Source: Phytohabitans kaempferiae (lineage in GTDB: Bacteria; Actinomycetota; Actinomycetes; Mycobacteriales; Micromonosporaceae). From it: DNA of 64,000 nt. The notes under the pieces are model-generated. The model saw only the letters and a list, made by a program, of their open reading frames with translations. It ran no database searches and was not told the DNA's origin. The translations under genes were made by a program, and so were the position numbers. The DNA is taken from NCBI RefSeq assembly GCF_042433955.1, contig NZ_JBHLUH010000061.1, positions 1 to 64,000 of the forward strand, read 5' to 3'. Positions 16,801-25,996 of the stretch are shown here, one piece after another. Position 1 is the first letter of the stretch. Every line of letters begins with the position of its first letter.

Positions 16801-19800
16801 TACTCGGCGTTCGGCGTCTGGGAGGTCGCCCGGCCCGGCGACCACACCTTCGTCAACCGGCCCAGCGGGTCGTAGCGCGCCTCGGTCCGCCGGTCGTTCG
16901 CGTCCACCGCGACGAGTTCCTCGCCCCAGGCCGGCTCGAACGTCGTCAGCGAACGGTGGCCCAGCGCGTTGGTGACCTGGACCTGGGTGACCGGGGCGCC
17001 GGTGGCCGGCGTGTACGCGGTGGTCGTACGGGCGCCCCTGATGTCGACCACCTCGGTCTGGCGGCCGTGCACGTCGTAGCCGACCCGCATGGTGGTCACG
17101 TAGGTCGGAGCCCCGTTCGACCAGCCCGACAGCTCCTCGGTCCGGGTGACCTCGCCACGCACCGGCGCCGCGCCGAGCGTGGTGCTGCCGTCGAAGTAGT
17201 ACCGGGTGTCGGAGAGCAGGTCGTCCGGATAGGCGGGCGTGCGGTCGCAGCTCACCGCGACCGTCTCGATCCGGTAGGGCAGGTTGATGATCCACAGCGA
17301 CTCGTTCCTGGTGTACCAGTACCGGGTGCACGTGTCGTCATCCGGGGTCGCCACGTCGTTGAGGTCGTTGGCCCGCAACAGCGTGCCCTCGGCGTCGTAG
17401 ACGTGCTCCGCGCCCGTGTTCTGCCAGCCGCCGGAGCCGGTCGCCTCACTCTGCCGGACCTTCGCCTCCTCGACCCGGAACGCCTGGGTGGTTCCCCAGC
17501 TCCGGGTGCGCGTGGCGGTCGGCGCCGACAGCCACGGATCGGTGATCTCCTTCTCGTGCACGGCACCGGCGGCGGTGTACCTGGTGTTCTCCCGCGCGAT
17601 GTTGGCCAACTGGTCGGAGTCCCGCAGCCGGGTACCGGTGGAGTCGGTGACCCAGACCTCCTTCTTGCCCCCGGACGCGGTCCGGTCGCCGTCCATCCCC
17701 CGGAAGTAGAGCGTCTCCGTCGTGGACCGCACGGCGCCGGCCGGGCCCTTGCGGACCCGGACGCGGTCGTACCCGCGCCACTGCGACCAGCTCTTCTTGT
17801 TGTCCGCCACCATGCCGTCGGCCTCGTCGAACCGCCATGCCGGCGTGTTCGGGTACTCGATCTGCGTCACCGACGGCGGCAGGCCCGTGGTGCGATCGAC
17901 CTCGGTCACCTCGGTGACCACGTACTTGTTGAACCAGTCAACCCGTTCGGTGTGCTCCCCTTCCGGGGTCCACCTGGTCGGATGGCAGCGCTTGGTGTTC
18001 GAGTCGGGCGCCGGCAGGCTGGTCTTGGTGCACTCCATCGGCGAGTACTTGACAGTGACCTCGCCGCCGGAGTCCAGCCGGATCGTGTTGATCCGCATCC
18101 AGTTCATCGGCGGTATGCCGTCGATGCCGTCCACGCGGTTGTTCATCGGAACCGCGTTGAAGGTGACCGGCGGCAGGCTCGCCTCGCCGCCGACGAGACC
18201 CTTCTGCTGGATCGCGTCCAGCCACAGGCCCGCCCGCGTGCCGTCGCCGGGACTGGGGTACGAGTGCGTCAGCGTCCACGAGTCCACATCGCGGTACGCC
18301 GTACCTCCCCACACCTGCGTGGTCACGGTGGCCAGCCGCTTCTGCGTCCAGAAGGTGGGGTTGAACTTGTCGTTGCAGTTGGTGGTGCTCGTGCACGCCT
18401 GGTCCCACGGCACGTCCGGCCAGTTCCCCGGCGACGATGCGGTGCAGGTGGTGCCGGGGATGCACCGGTCCGCCTCGGTGAACAGCACGCGCCCCACGGC
18501 CGGCTTGGTGTAGACCTCACCGTCGCGCTGCCCGTACTCGATCCGCTTGAGCCAGCCGCCCCGGATGTAGGTCGACACCTTGGTCGCGGTGGAGTTGCGC
18601 GCGTACCTGTTGGTCTCGGTGCCGTAGAACAGGCTCATGGTGTTGCCGTGCCGGTCCACCACGTAGTCCAGGTTCCACCGCCACGCCTGTGGGCAGTGCG
18701 AGGCGTCGAAAGTGGACTTGTTGCACGGCTCGTCGGCATGGTTGCCGAACACCGGAACCGTCCAGACGGAGTTGGTGACCTCGTTGTTCGAGCCCCAGCC
18801 GGTCAGCTTGTGCTTGCCGAAGTGGTACTGCGTGCCGTCCGGGGTGGTGATCCGCCAGTACTCCCCGTTGTCGTCGCCGTTGCCGCCGTTGATCAGGCGC
18901 TCCACCTTGGAACCGTCGTCGATGCGCGACTTCCACTCTCCGGTCGCGTCGTCACGGATCAGCTCGCCGCCCCGACCGCCCAGCGACATGACCGCGTTGT
19001 CGGTCGCCCAGCACAGGTCGCCGGTCTTGTTCCCGCTGTTGTTACCGCCGCTGGTGTCGTCGCCGCACGACTTGTACCGCCGCTCGATGTAGCCGCCCGG
19101 CTCGAACTCGAATCCCTCGCCGACCCACGACGGCTGGTTGTTCGTCGATGATGTCCGGCCGTCCACGCCGCCGCTCGAGTAGCCGAGCTCCAGCGTGGGT
19201 TGCGGTCCGCCGAGGCCCGGCACCGCGTCCATCGGGTACCGCCAGGTGAAGTCGCCGGAGGAGGTGCCGACCGCCCAGGTGGAGGAGGGCGACAGCGCGG
19301 TGGCCTTGAAGTCGCCCGCCCCGGACGAGGCGGCCGCGACGACGGCCAGCAGGCCGGACCCGCTCTGCGCCGCCGCCTCGACGTCACCGCTCAGCCGGCC
19401 CGAGCCGTCGTTTCGCGTGGCGATCGGGGTGCCGGCACACTCCGTGCGCTCAGGTGTGGACAGTGCGCACTCGGGCAGGGCCATCAGCCGCAGCCGGGTC
19501 GCCCAGTCGCCACCGTACGCGTCCCGGAAGGGGGAGTAGTCGACCTCGAGGTTGACCCGCCCGGCGGTGGCCACGCCGTCCGCGCGGCGGACCCGCAGCA
19601 GCAGGCCGTCCGCCCGCCTCGGCAGGGTCTCGACCCGGACCCGGCTGGGCGGCGCCGACCGGGCAGCGGCGCTCTTCGACGCGCCGACCCGTACGGGCAG
19701 GCTCCCCGCCTTCGCGCTCGCGACACCGGCCGTGCCCGCCGTGCCCAGGACGACCTCGGTCACGCCCGGCGCGGGCCAGGCGACGGCTGGCGTGCCGCGC

Positions 19801-19994
19801 AGCGCCCGCTCGTCGTCGAGGCCCGGCTTCGCGGGCGCCACCGCCACCGATCCGACGGCGACCGAGCGCTCCTTGGCCAGCGCCAGGTCGTCCACCGACG
19901 CGGCCTCCGCCCGCTCCGGGATGCCGCCCACCGTCGATGCCGCCATGACGGCCGCCAACGCCAGCACCAACTGGCGACGTCCCACGTCGTACAC
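13815..19994 (-). CDS. Secreted RHS/YD-repeat protein with variable toxin-like C-terminus
   Basis: 2059 residues. A signal peptide (hydrophobic stretch ending AEA near residue 32) is followed by an SpvB/TcdB-like N-terminal half, YD repeats (about 950-1700), and the RHS core signature GLVHLGAREYDPTLGRFISV ahead of DPNGE at 1793. RHS proteins form a hollow beta-cocoon around a C-terminal effector that is cut off and delivered to competitor cells. Here the tip has two parts: a Trp/Lys-rich helical stretch (about 1805-1925) ending KPKPKPKK, then about 134 residues starting ETVYRAG...LTPR...DGLTVW that I cannot assign. GTG 19994 was chosen because GGGAGG lies 5 bases upstream; GTG 20024 is an alternative. 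The overlapping downstream gene may be immunity. Confidence 0.88.
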   Translation of the reverse strand: MYDVGRRQLVLALAAVMAASTVGGIPERAEAASVDDLALAKERSVAVGSVAVAPAKPGLDDERALRGTPAVAWPAPGVTEVVLGTAGTAGVASAKAGSLPVRVGASKSAAARSAPPSRVRVETLPRRADGLLLRVRRADGVATAGRVNLEVDYSPFRDAYGGDWATRLRLMALPECALSTPERTECAGTPIATRNDGSGRLSGDVEAAAQSGSGLLAVVAAASSGAGDFKATALSPSSTWAVGTSSGDFTWRYPMDAVPGLGGPQPTLELGYSSGGVDGRTSSTNNQPSWVGEGFEFEPGGYIERRYKSCGDDTSGGNNSGNKTGDLCWATDNAVMSLGGRGGELIRDDATGEWKSRIDDGSKVERLINGGNGDDNGEYWRITTPDGTQYHFGKHKLTGWGSNNEVTNSVWTVPVFGNHADEPCNKSTFDASHCPQAWRWNLDYVVDRHGNTMSLFYGTETNRYARNSTATKVSTYIRGGWLKRIEYGQRDGEVYTKPAVGRVLFTEADRCIPGTTCTASSPGNWPDVPWDQACTSTTNCNDKFNPTFWTQKRLATVTTQVWGGTAYRDVDSWTLTHSYPSPGDGTRAGLWLDAIQQKGLVGGEASLPPVTFNAVPMNNRVDGIDGIPPMNWMRINTIRLDSGGEVTVKYSPMECTKTSLPAPDSNTKRCHPTRWTPEGEHTERVDWFNKYVVTEVTEVDRTTGLPPSVTQIEYPNTPAWRFDEADGMVADNKKSWSQWRGYDRVRVRKGPAGAVRSTTETLYFRGMDGDRTASGGKKEVWVTDSTGTRLRDSDQLANIARENTRYTAAGAVHEKEITDPWLSAPTATRTRSWGTTQAFRVEEAKVRQSEATGSGGWQNTGAEHVYDAEGTLLRANDLNDVATPDDDTCTRYWYTRNESLWIINLPYRIETVAVSCDRTPAYPDDLLSDTRYYFDGSTTLGAAPVRGEVTRTEELSGWSNGAPTYVTTMRVGYDVHGRQTEVVDIRGARTTTAYTPATGAPVTQVQVTNALGHRSLTTFEPAWGEELVAVDANDRRTEARYDPLGRLTKVWSPGRATSQTPNAEYSYLVRTDGPNVVISRALQPNGDYETAYELFDGLMRPRQTQEPAPGGGRVITDTIYDSRGLKVKENGPYYNSAPPGTDVVIADEATMPAQLTTVYDDNERPTNIIFEVDGVERWRTTHAYGHNRHDVDPPDGETPTTTILDAEGRMVELRKYHGNAPTGTYDATKYTYTRRGDVATVTDPAGNVWRYAYDLRGFRIRSEEPDRGVTELTFNDAGDLVSERDARGKTVAHAYDVLGRHTATHEGSSSGPRLTARTYDTLPDGTPARGVQVSATRYVGGDAYTAAVTGFDAGGRATGTRYTIPVREGALAGTYEFTQTYKVDGSPATVGLPAAGGLPAEQLTTGYDGLGQAVTLGGTSGYVTATGYTQFGELREMTLSAGGKAARLGYEYEYGTHRLARAVVSRDTAPQRLADIAYRYDLAGNITSIADRAEGAAETQCFRYDHLRRLTEAWTPTSANCQAAPSASALGGPAPYWHSWTFDKTGNRLSETRTAPGGARTTSAYTYPAAGQARPHAVSKVTTTGPDGTPQVEEFGYDAAGNTTTRRNGTAGQTLTWDTEGHVSTVTKDGVTTSYLYDAGGSRLIRRDPSGTTLYLGETELHLAPGGAVTGTRYYSFAGRTIAVRTSADNKLHWLALDHHGTPEIAIEASSQDVKRRRHTPYGGSRGAAVDWPGQKSFVGGTADPSTGLVHLGAREYDPTLGRFISVDPIIDHNEPQQANGYTYANNNPVTYADPNGERWVITTRFVKKMSVRTVVEKQPYWVRYLVAVTTWEPVRWVLKLPIIGSLIKWGWKQVTKMVENVKRLWRHIKKQIVQWITQAKKIATWVKDQVKQTWKKAKRYVNKARKGIGELKRKFVKPKPKPKKLTEETDIPETVYRAGSLTQANLTPRKTDTDGLTVWHLPEQALQGVPRGKTGKGYEFSTEQLLRMGFTLVLTEKEHGKGHWSLRPPDPEKLQEWQNSRNADQEHPYTSAVRSAATGREIRVDRNGNVTIRGVARN

Positions 19995-20099
19995 GGCTGC
20001 CTCCCAGGTCGCTCGACCGGGCACCGAAAGGTACCGATGCGTCGATGCGAAGTATGGGTTGCCGTGTGCATAGAACCCGCACAGGCGCGGCGCTCGCCC

Positions 20100-23000
20100 T
20101 TACACGTTGCGCCGGTACTGGCCGCCGACCTCGAAGAACGCCTCGCTGATCTCGCCGAGCGTGCAGTGTCGCACCGCGTGCATCAGGGCCTCGAACACGT
20201 TGCCGCCGCTCGCGGCGGCCTCCTTGAGCCGGTCGATCGCGGCCGGCGCGTCCTGGGCGTGGCGGGCCTTGAAGTCCGCGAGCCGGGTCAGTTGGGACTG
20301 CTTCTCGGCTTCGGTGGCGCGAGCCAGCTCCAGCCGGCGCTCCGGTTCGTCGTCCCTGGCCGGGGAGAGGAAGGTGTTGACCCCGATGATGGGCAGCGTG
20401 CCGGTGTGCTTGCGCTGCTCGTACAGCATCGACTCGTCCTGGATCCGGCCGCGCTGGTAGCCCGTCTCCATGGCGCCGAGCACGCCGCCGCGTTCGGTGA
20501 TCCGGTCGAACTCGGCGAGCACCGCCTCCTCGACCAGGTCGGTGAGGGCGTCCACGATGTACGACCCCTGGAGCGGGTTTTCGGTGCCGGAGAGCCCCCA
20601 CTCGGCGTCGATGATCATCTGGATGGCGAGGGCCCGGCGGACCGACTCGGCGGTGGGGGTGGTGACGGCTTCGTCGTAGGCGTTGGTGTGCAGGCTGTTG
20701 GCGTTGTCGTAGATGGCGCACAGGGCCTGCAAGGTGGTGCGGATGTCGTTGAAGGACATCTCCTGGGCGTGCAGCGACCGGCCGGACGTCTGGATGTGGT
20801 ACTTCAGCTTCTGCGCGCGCTCGCCGGCGCCGTAGCGGTCGCGCATGGCGATCGCCCAGATCCGCCGGGCGACCCGCCCGATGACGGTGTACTCGGCGTC
20901 CATGCCGTTGGAGAAGAAGAACGACAGGTTGGGCGCGAAGTCGTCGATGTCCATCCCGCGCGCCAGGTAGGACTCGACGTAGGTGAAACCGTTGGCGAGG
21001 GTGAACGCGAGCTGGCTGATCGGGTTGGCGCCCGCCTCGGCGATGTGGTAGCCGCTGATGCTCACCGAGTAGAAGTTGCGGACCTGGTGCGCGATGAACC
21101 ATTCCTGGATGTCGGCCATGCAGCGCAGGGCGAACTCGGTCGAGAAGATGCAGGTGTTCTGGCCCTGGTCCTCCTTGAGGATGTCGGCCTGGACGGTACC
21201 GCGCACTGTGGACAGTGTCCGCGCGGCGATCGCCTCCCGCTCCTCGTCGGAGGGGGTGCGGCCGTTCGCGGCGGTGAAGGCGTCCACCTGCTGGTCGACG
21301 GCCGTGTTGAGGAACATGGCCAGGATGGTGGGGGCCGGTCCGTTGATGGTCATCGAGACCGAGGTGTCCGGCGCGCACAGGTCGAACCCCGCGTACAGCT
21401 CACGCATGTCGTCGAGCGTCGCGATGGACACCCCCGAGGTGCCGACCTTGCCGTAGACGTCCGGCCGGGGGTCGGGGTCGCGCCCGTACAGCGTGACCGA
21501 GTCGAACGCGGTCGACAGCCGGGTCGCGGGCTGGCCCTCGCTGAGCAGGTGGAAGCGCCGGTTGGTGCGGAAGGCGTCGCCCTCGCCGGCGAACATCCGG
21601 GCCGGCGCCTCACCGGTCCGCTTGAGCGGGAAGACACCGGCGGTGAACGGGAACCGGCCGGGCAGGTTCTCCGCGCGCAGGAAGCGCACCAGCTCGCCGT
21701 CGTCGCCGTCGCGGGGCAGCGCGACCCGGGGCACCTTCGAACCGGAGAGCGTCTCCCGGTGCAGCGGCGAGCGGACGTCCTTGCCCCGGACCCGGTACAC
21801 CAGCTCGTCGCCCCGGTACGCCTCGCGGATCGCCGGCCACTGGTCGAGCAGTTCCCGGACGTCACCGTGCAGCTCGCGCTCGGCGCCGTCGACAAGCTCG
21901 GTCACCGCCGCGTTGCCGGGAAGCAGGTCCCGGGCGGTGGTCAGGTGCTGGCGGCGGCGCGCCACCGCCGCCTGCGCCGCGGTCGTCGCGTGGTATCCGC
22001 GGACGGTCTGCGCGATCTCCGACAGGTACCGCTCGCGACTGGTCGGCAGCGCGGAGGTCAGGCCGGTCGACACGCGGCCGGCCACCGGCGGCAGCACACC
22101 GGGGAAGCGCGGGAACCCGTACTCGTACAGCAGCCCTTTGAGGTGGTGGTAGAGCGCGGTCACCCCGTCGTCGTTGAAGCGCGCCGCGCTGGTGCCGAAG
22201 ACCGGCATCTCGTCCCACGGGGTACCGAACTGCTCCCGGTTGCGGACAAGCTGGCGGGCGACGTCGCGGCGGGCGTCCTCGCCGCCGCGCCGCTCGAACT
22301 TGTTGATCGCCACCGCGTCGGCCAGGTCGAGCATGTCGATCTTCTCGAGCTGGCTGGCGGCGCCGAACTCCGGCGTCATCACGTACAGCGAGACCGCCGC
22401 GTGCGACGCGATGGCCGCGTCGCCCTGGCCGATCCCCGGTGTCTCCACGATGACCAGGTCGAAACCGGCGGCCTTGCAGGCGGCGATCACGTCGGACAGC
22501 CGGTCGGGCACCGTGGTGTCGTGCCGCCGGGTCGCCAGCGACCGGAAGTACACGACGCCCGGCGCGATGCTGTTCATCCGGATCCGGTCGCCCAGCAGCG
22601 CTCCGCCGCCGCGGCGCCGGGTCGGGTCGACCGCGATCACCGCCACTCGTACCTTGTCCTCGCTGTCCCGGCGCAGCCGGCGGACCAACTCGTCGGTCAG
22701 TGACGACTTGCCCGAGCCGCCGGTGCCGGTGATGCCGAGGACCGGCACCGCCCGCTGCCGCGCCGCGTCGCGAACCGTCGCGGCGAGCGCGTCGTCGGCG
22801 CCCGCCTCCAGCACCGTGATCGCCCGGGCCAGAGTCGCCTCGTCGCCGGAGAACAGCGCCTCCGCCTCGACCGGCCGCCCGGTGTGGGCCAGGTCCACGT
22901 CGCAGTCGCGGATCAGCTCGTTGATCATCCCGGGCAGGCCCAGCCGCTGGCCGTCTCGGGGGCTGAAGATCCGCACCGCGCGCTCGGCGAGCCCGTCGAT

Positions 23001-23318
23001 CTCGTCCGGCACGATGGTGCCGCCACCGCCGCCGTACACGCGGACGTGTCCCGCACCGCGCGCGGCGAGCTGGTCGACCAGGTATCCGAAGTACTCGACG
23101 TGCCCGCCCTGGTAGGACGAGACCGCCACACCCTGGACATCCTCCTGCACCGCGGCGGTGACCACCTCCTCGACGCTGCGGTCGTGGCCGAGGTGCACCA
23201 CCTCCGCGCCCTGGCTCTGCAGCAGCCGGCGCATCACGTTGATCGCCGCGTCGTGCCCGTCGAACAGGCTGGCCGCGGTGACGAACCGTACCGGATGGAG
23301 GGGCACGTGGAGTGTCAT
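20100..23318 (-). CDS. icmF: Fused isobutyryl-CoA mutase (B12-dependent), IcmF
   Basis: 1072 residues. The order is a cobalamin-binding domain (5-140) with DGHDAAINVMRRLL and SSYQGGH, a MeaB-like GTPase chaperone (about 190-410) with P-loop GTGGSGKSS near residue 200 and switch VETPGIGQGD, then the large mutase barrel (about 450-1070). The fusion is diagnostic of IcmF, which interconverts isobutyryl-CoA and n-butyryl-CoA using adenosylcobalamin while the GTPase part protects the cofactor. It links valine and fatty-acid catabolism to butyryl-CoA, a precursor pool in actinomycetes. ATG 23318 has no Shine-Dalgarno sequence, but TAGTAT ends 7 bases upstream, suggesting a leaderless transcript. 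Readings beyond 23318 run through the divergent regulator. Confidence 0.95.
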   Translation of the reverse strand: MTLHVPLHPVRFVTAASLFDGHDAAINVMRRLLQSQGAEVVHLGHDRSVEEVVTAAVQEDVQGVAVSSYQGGHVEYFGYLVDQLAARGAGHVRVYGGGGGTIVPDEIDGLAERAVRIFSPRDGQRLGLPGMINELIRDCDVDLAHTGRPVEAEALFSGDEATLARAITVLEAGADDALAATVRDAARQRAVPVLGITGTGGSGKSSLTDELVRRLRRDSEDKVRVAVIAVDPTRRRGGGALLGDRIRMNSIAPGVVYFRSLATRRHDTTVPDRLSDVIAACKAAGFDLVIVETPGIGQGDAAIASHAAVSLYVMTPEFGAASQLEKIDMLDLADAVAINKFERRGGEDARRDVARQLVRNREQFGTPWDEMPVFGTSAARFNDDGVTALYHHLKGLLYEYGFPRFPGVLPPVAGRVSTGLTSALPTSRERYLSEIAQTVRGYHATTAAQAAVARRRQHLTTARDLLPGNAAVTELVDGAERELHGDVRELLDQWPAIREAYRGDELVYRVRGKDVRSPLHRETLSGSKVPRVALPRDGDDGELVRFLRAENLPGRFPFTAGVFPLKRTGEAPARMFAGEGDAFRTNRRFHLLSEGQPATRLSTAFDSVTLYGRDPDPRPDVYGKVGTSGVSIATLDDMRELYAGFDLCAPDTSVSMTINGPAPTILAMFLNTAVDQQVDAFTAANGRTPSDEEREAIAARTLSTVRGTVQADILKEDQGQNTCIFSTEFALRCMADIQEWFIAHQVRNFYSVSISGYHIAEAGANPISQLAFTLANGFTYVESYLARGMDIDDFAPNLSFFFSNGMDAEYTVIGRVARRIWAIAMRDRYGAGERAQKLKYHIQTSGRSLHAQEMSFNDIRTTLQALCAIYDNANSLHTNAYDEAVTTPTAESVRRALAIQMIIDAEWGLSGTENPLQGSYIVDALTDLVEEAVLAEFDRITERGGVLGAMETGYQRGRIQDESMLYEQRKHTGTLPIIGVNTFLSPARDDEPERRLELARATEAEKQSQLTRLADFKARHAQDAPAAIDRLKEAAASGGNVFEALMHAVRHCTLGEISEAFFEVGGQYRRNV

Positions 23319-23323
23319 GACCA

Positions 23324-23347
23324 AAATACTAGGACGTCCGACTATTT
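23324..23347. promoter_or_regulatory. Palindromic operator between icmF and the MarR gene
   Basis: AAATA (23324-23328), GGACGTCC (23332-23339) and TATTT (23343-23347) form a 24-bp palindrome centred on the middle of ACGT, with only the two 3-base joints unmatched. It overlaps the presumed icmF -10 element TAGTAT and lies about 30 bp before the marR-like start. The position suits repression of icmF and autoregulation by the divergent MarR protein, probably relieved by an acyl-CoA. That regulator-operator link is inference. Confidence 0.65.
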
Positions 23348-23378
23348 CACGTCCATGTGTTGTGATCAGCTCGATAGG

Positions 23379-23891
23379 ATGGCCGGCGTGGAACCTGGCC
23401 GCCTTCCTGTCGACCCGATCGCCGAGGCCCGGCGCCTGTGGGTGGCGCACGGATGGGACAGCGCCGCCGACGGCATGGCGGCGGTGACCTCGCTGATGCG
23501 CGCGCACCAGATCGCGTTGGCCCGGGTCGAGGCGGTCCTCAAGCCGCATGGCGTGACGTTCGCCCGGTACGAGGTGCTCATGCTCCTGTACTTCAGCCGC
23601 AAGGGCTCGCTGCCGATGGCGCTCATCGGCGAGCGCCTCCAGGTCCATCCGACCAGCGTCACCAACGCCGTCGACCGGCTCGAGGCGGCGGGCCTGGTGC
23701 GCCGCTCTCCGCATCCGAGCGACCGCCGGTCCACCGTCGTGGAGCTTCTCGACGCCGGTCGCGAGCTGGCCACCGCCGCCACCGAGCAGCTCAACGCCGA
23801 GGTGTTCGCGGTGCCGTGGATCCAGCCCGATGGCGTGTCGGCCCTCGTCGACGTACTGACCGAGATGCGCCGCAACGCGGGCGACTTCTGA
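23379..23891 (+). CDS. MarR-family transcriptional regulator
   Basis: 170 residues. The winged helix-turn-helix occupies about residues 55-120 (TFARYEVLMLLYF, QVHPTSVTNAVDRLEAAGLV, then the wing SPHPSDRRSTVVELLDAG), flanked by dimerisation helices. These regulators bind palindromes as dimers and release on ligand binding. Divergent transcription from icmF with a shared palindrome makes it the likely icmF repressor, possibly sensing a branched or short acyl-CoA. ATG 23379 is preceded by the weak site GATAGG; the longer frame to the left reads antisense through icmF and was discarded. Confidence 0.85.
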   Translation: MAGVEPGRLPVDPIAEARRLWVAHGWDSAADGMAAVTSLMRAHQIALARVEAVLKPHGVTFARYEVLMLLYFSRKGSLPMALIGERLQVHPTSVTNAVDRLEAAGLVRRSPHPSDRRSTVVELLDAGRELATAATEQLNAEVFAVPWIQPDGVSALVDVLTEMRRNAGDF

Positions 23892-23942
23892 CCGCCGACA
23901 CGTCCAAAGTGGAGACCTCGCGCCGCAGCCCGCAGGGCCGCG

Positions 23943-24036
23943 CCGGAGGAGATCGCCGCCGCCGCGTGCTTCCTGCTCTCCGGCGACGCCAGCACCGAAG
24001 CAGGTGTCGTCGTTGATGGCGGTCGCCGGCACGCAC
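23943..24036 (+). pseudogene. Short-chain dehydrogenase, C-terminal remnant
   Basis: In the 341-bp gap 23892-24232 one frame reads PEEIAAAACFLLSGDASTEA and then GVVVDGG, the typical end of classical SDR proteins (strand before the C-terminal Gly-Gly). There is no Rossmann fold or active site upstream. The frame stays open without further similarity. The rest of the gap holds only the ribosome site of the next gene. It looks like a scar of a deleted SDR gene. Confidence 0.45.
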
Positions 24037-24232
24037 TGGACGTATTGGCTCGAGCGGATGTGCCGCCCGCCGCTGGGGCGCTGACGGTGAGCGGTCCGGA
24101 TTCGTCGCGGCACGAGCCAGAGCTCCGCCGCGACACTCTCGCCGTTCGCTGGCGTTTGGCGCTCGCTCTGCGGGGTAGCCGCGCTGCGACGAGGGCTGGG
24201 CCCCGGGCCTCGCGAGCGAAGGGGAGCTTCCA

Positions 24233-25996
24233 ATGCCGGAGATCGTGGGCGAGAGCCTGGCCAAGCGGCTGATCGCGTGGGATGTCGACACCATCTTCGG
24301 GCTGCCCGGCGACGGCATCAACGGGCTGATGGAGGGCTTTCGCCGCCACGCCCCGGAGCTCAAGTTCGTGCTGGTGCACCACGAGGAGGCGGCCGCCTTC
24401 ATGGCGACCGGCTACGCCAAGGCGACCGGAAGGCTGGGCGTCTGTGCCGCCACCTCCGGGCCAGGGGCGATCCACCTGCTGAACGGCCTGTACGACGCGA
24501 AGCTGGACCACGTACCGGTGCTGGCGATCACCGGCATGCAGGAGACGTCGTTGCTCGGCTCGCGGTACCAGCAGGAGGTGCACCTGGACCGGCTCTACTC
24601 CGACGTGGCCGACTACAACCTGATGATCAGCAATCCCCAGCAGATGCCGGGCGTGGTGGACCTGGCCATCCGCAACGCGCTGACCAAGAAGACGGTCTCG
24701 CATCTCACATTCCCCAACGACGTCCAGGTCGCGCCCGTGACCGAGGACCCGTACCGGCATCCGGCGCCCGGCGCCCCGCCCGTGGGCCTGCCGAAGCTGG
24801 ACCGGCCGCAGCTGCCACCGGGGGCGGACGAGTTGCGTGCCGCCGCCGAGCTTCTGAACGGCGCGCGGAAGCCGGTGATCCTGGTCGGCGTGGGCGCGCT
24901 GAACGCGCGGGACGAGGTGATCGCGGTGGCGGAGAAGCTGGGCGCCCCCGTGGTCAAGACGCTGCCGGGCAAGGCGGTGGTGCCCGACGACCATCCGGTC
25001 ACCACCGGCGGGCTGGGGTTGCTCGGCACGAAGCCGAGCGAGGAGGCCATGGAGGAGTGCGACGCGCTGCTCATGGTCGGCACCTCCTTCCCGTACGGCA
25101 AGTACCTGCCGCAGCCGGGGCAGGCGCGGGTCGTGCAGATCGACTCCGATCCGACGCTCCTCGGGCTGCGGCTGCCGGTGGAGGCCCCGATCGCGGCGGA
25201 CGCCAAGAGCGGCCTGCAAGGACTGCTTCCGCTGCTGCGCGGGGGCGACGGGTCGTTCCTGGCCAAGTACCGCAAGGAGATGGACACCTGGCGCGCCGAC
25301 ATGAAGGCGCTGCGGGACGAGAGTCGGGATCCGATCGCGCCGCAGTACCTGATGGGCGTGATCGACGACCTGGCCGCCGACGACGCCATCCTCACCTGCG
25401 ACTCGGGAACGATCGCGACCTGGTCGGCGCGGCACTGGACCATCCGTGGCGACCGCCGCTACTACCTGTCGGGCAACCTGGCCACGATGGCGCCCGGGCT
25501 GCCGTACGCGATCGCGATGCAACACGCCTTTCCCGGCCGGCAGGTCATCGCCTTCGTCGGCGACGGCGGGTTCGCGATGCTGATGGCGGAGTTCCTCACC
25601 GCGGTCCGCCACAAACTGCCCATCAAGGTGGTCATCAACAACAACAACGCGTACGGGCAGATCCTGTGGGAGCAGATCGTCCTGGGCTACCCCGAGTACG
25701 CGGTGCGGCATCACCAGCCCGAGGCGGACTTCGCCAGTTGGGCGCGCGGCTGCGGCGCGTACGGCGTGAAGGTGACGAGTCCGGGAAACGTGGCCGATGC
25801 GGTCCGGGAGGCGCTGACCCACGACGGGCCGGCGCTGGTCGACGTGGACGTCAACCCGAACGAGCCGCCGATGCCCGGCAAGGTGAAGTACGAGCAGGCG
25901 AAGCACTTCACCGAGGCGTTCCTGCGCGGCCAGCCGCACAAGGCGGCGACCGTGACGACGGTGGTCCGCGACAAGATCAGCGAGCTGCGCGCATGA
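24233..25996 (+). CDS. TPP-dependent pyruvate oxidase / quinone-type pyruvate dehydrogenase
   Basis: 587 residues, with the three-domain layout of PoxB/acetolactate-synthase enzymes: a PYR domain (1-165) with the catalytic Glu in VHHEEAAAF, a central FAD-type domain (195-330), and a PP domain (360-560) with the TPP/Mg motif GDGG near 442 and NNNNAYGQ about 30 residues later. The family decarboxylates pyruvate to acetate and CO2, passing electrons to quinone. Substrate specificity cannot be fixed from sequence; acetolactate synthase is less likely because no small subunit is nearby. ATG 24233 has GGGGAG 7 bases upstream. Its stop overlaps the next start (ATGA), so the two proteins are translationally coupled. 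Confidence 0.85.
   Translation: MPEIVGESLAKRLIAWDVDTIFGLPGDGINGLMEGFRRHAPELKFVLVHHEEAAAFMATGYAKATGRLGVCAATSGPGAIHLLNGLYDAKLDHVPVLAITGMQETSLLGSRYQQEVHLDRLYSDVADYNLMISNPQQMPGVVDLAIRNALTKKTVSHLTFPNDVQVAPVTEDPYRHPAPGAPPVGLPKLDRPQLPPGADELRAAAELLNGARKPVILVGVGALNARDEVIAVAEKLGAPVVKTLPGKAVVPDDHPVTTGGLGLLGTKPSEEAMEECDALLMVGTSFPYGKYLPQPGQARVVQIDSDPTLLGLRLPVEAPIAADAKSGLQGLLPLLRGGDGSFLAKYRKEMDTWRADMKALRDESRDPIAPQYLMGVIDDLAADDAILTCDSGTIATWSARHWTIRGDRRYYLSGNLATMAPGLPYAIAMQHAFPGRQVIAFVGDGGFAMLMAEFLTAVRHKLPIKVVINNNNAYGQILWEQIVLGYPEYAVRHHQPEADFASWARGCGAYGVKVTSPGNVADAVREALTHDGPALVDVDVNPNEPPMPGKVKYEQAKHFTEAFLRGQPHKAATVTTVVRDKISELRA

Noticed and set aside
14838..19151. A 1437-codon open frame on the plus strand
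   Set aside because: It is antisense to the RHS gene, has Arg/Val/Gly-rich low-complexity composition and no domain; long antisense frames are common at this GC content.
19200..22703. An 1167-codon open frame on the plus strand spanning RHS start and icmF
   Set aside because: It crosses two well supported genes on the opposite strand and has no recognisable domain.
23319..24233. Extension of the icmF frame far upstream of 23318
   Set aside because: The extra codons are antisense to the MarR gene and unlike IcmF; the conserved B12 domain starts right after 23318.
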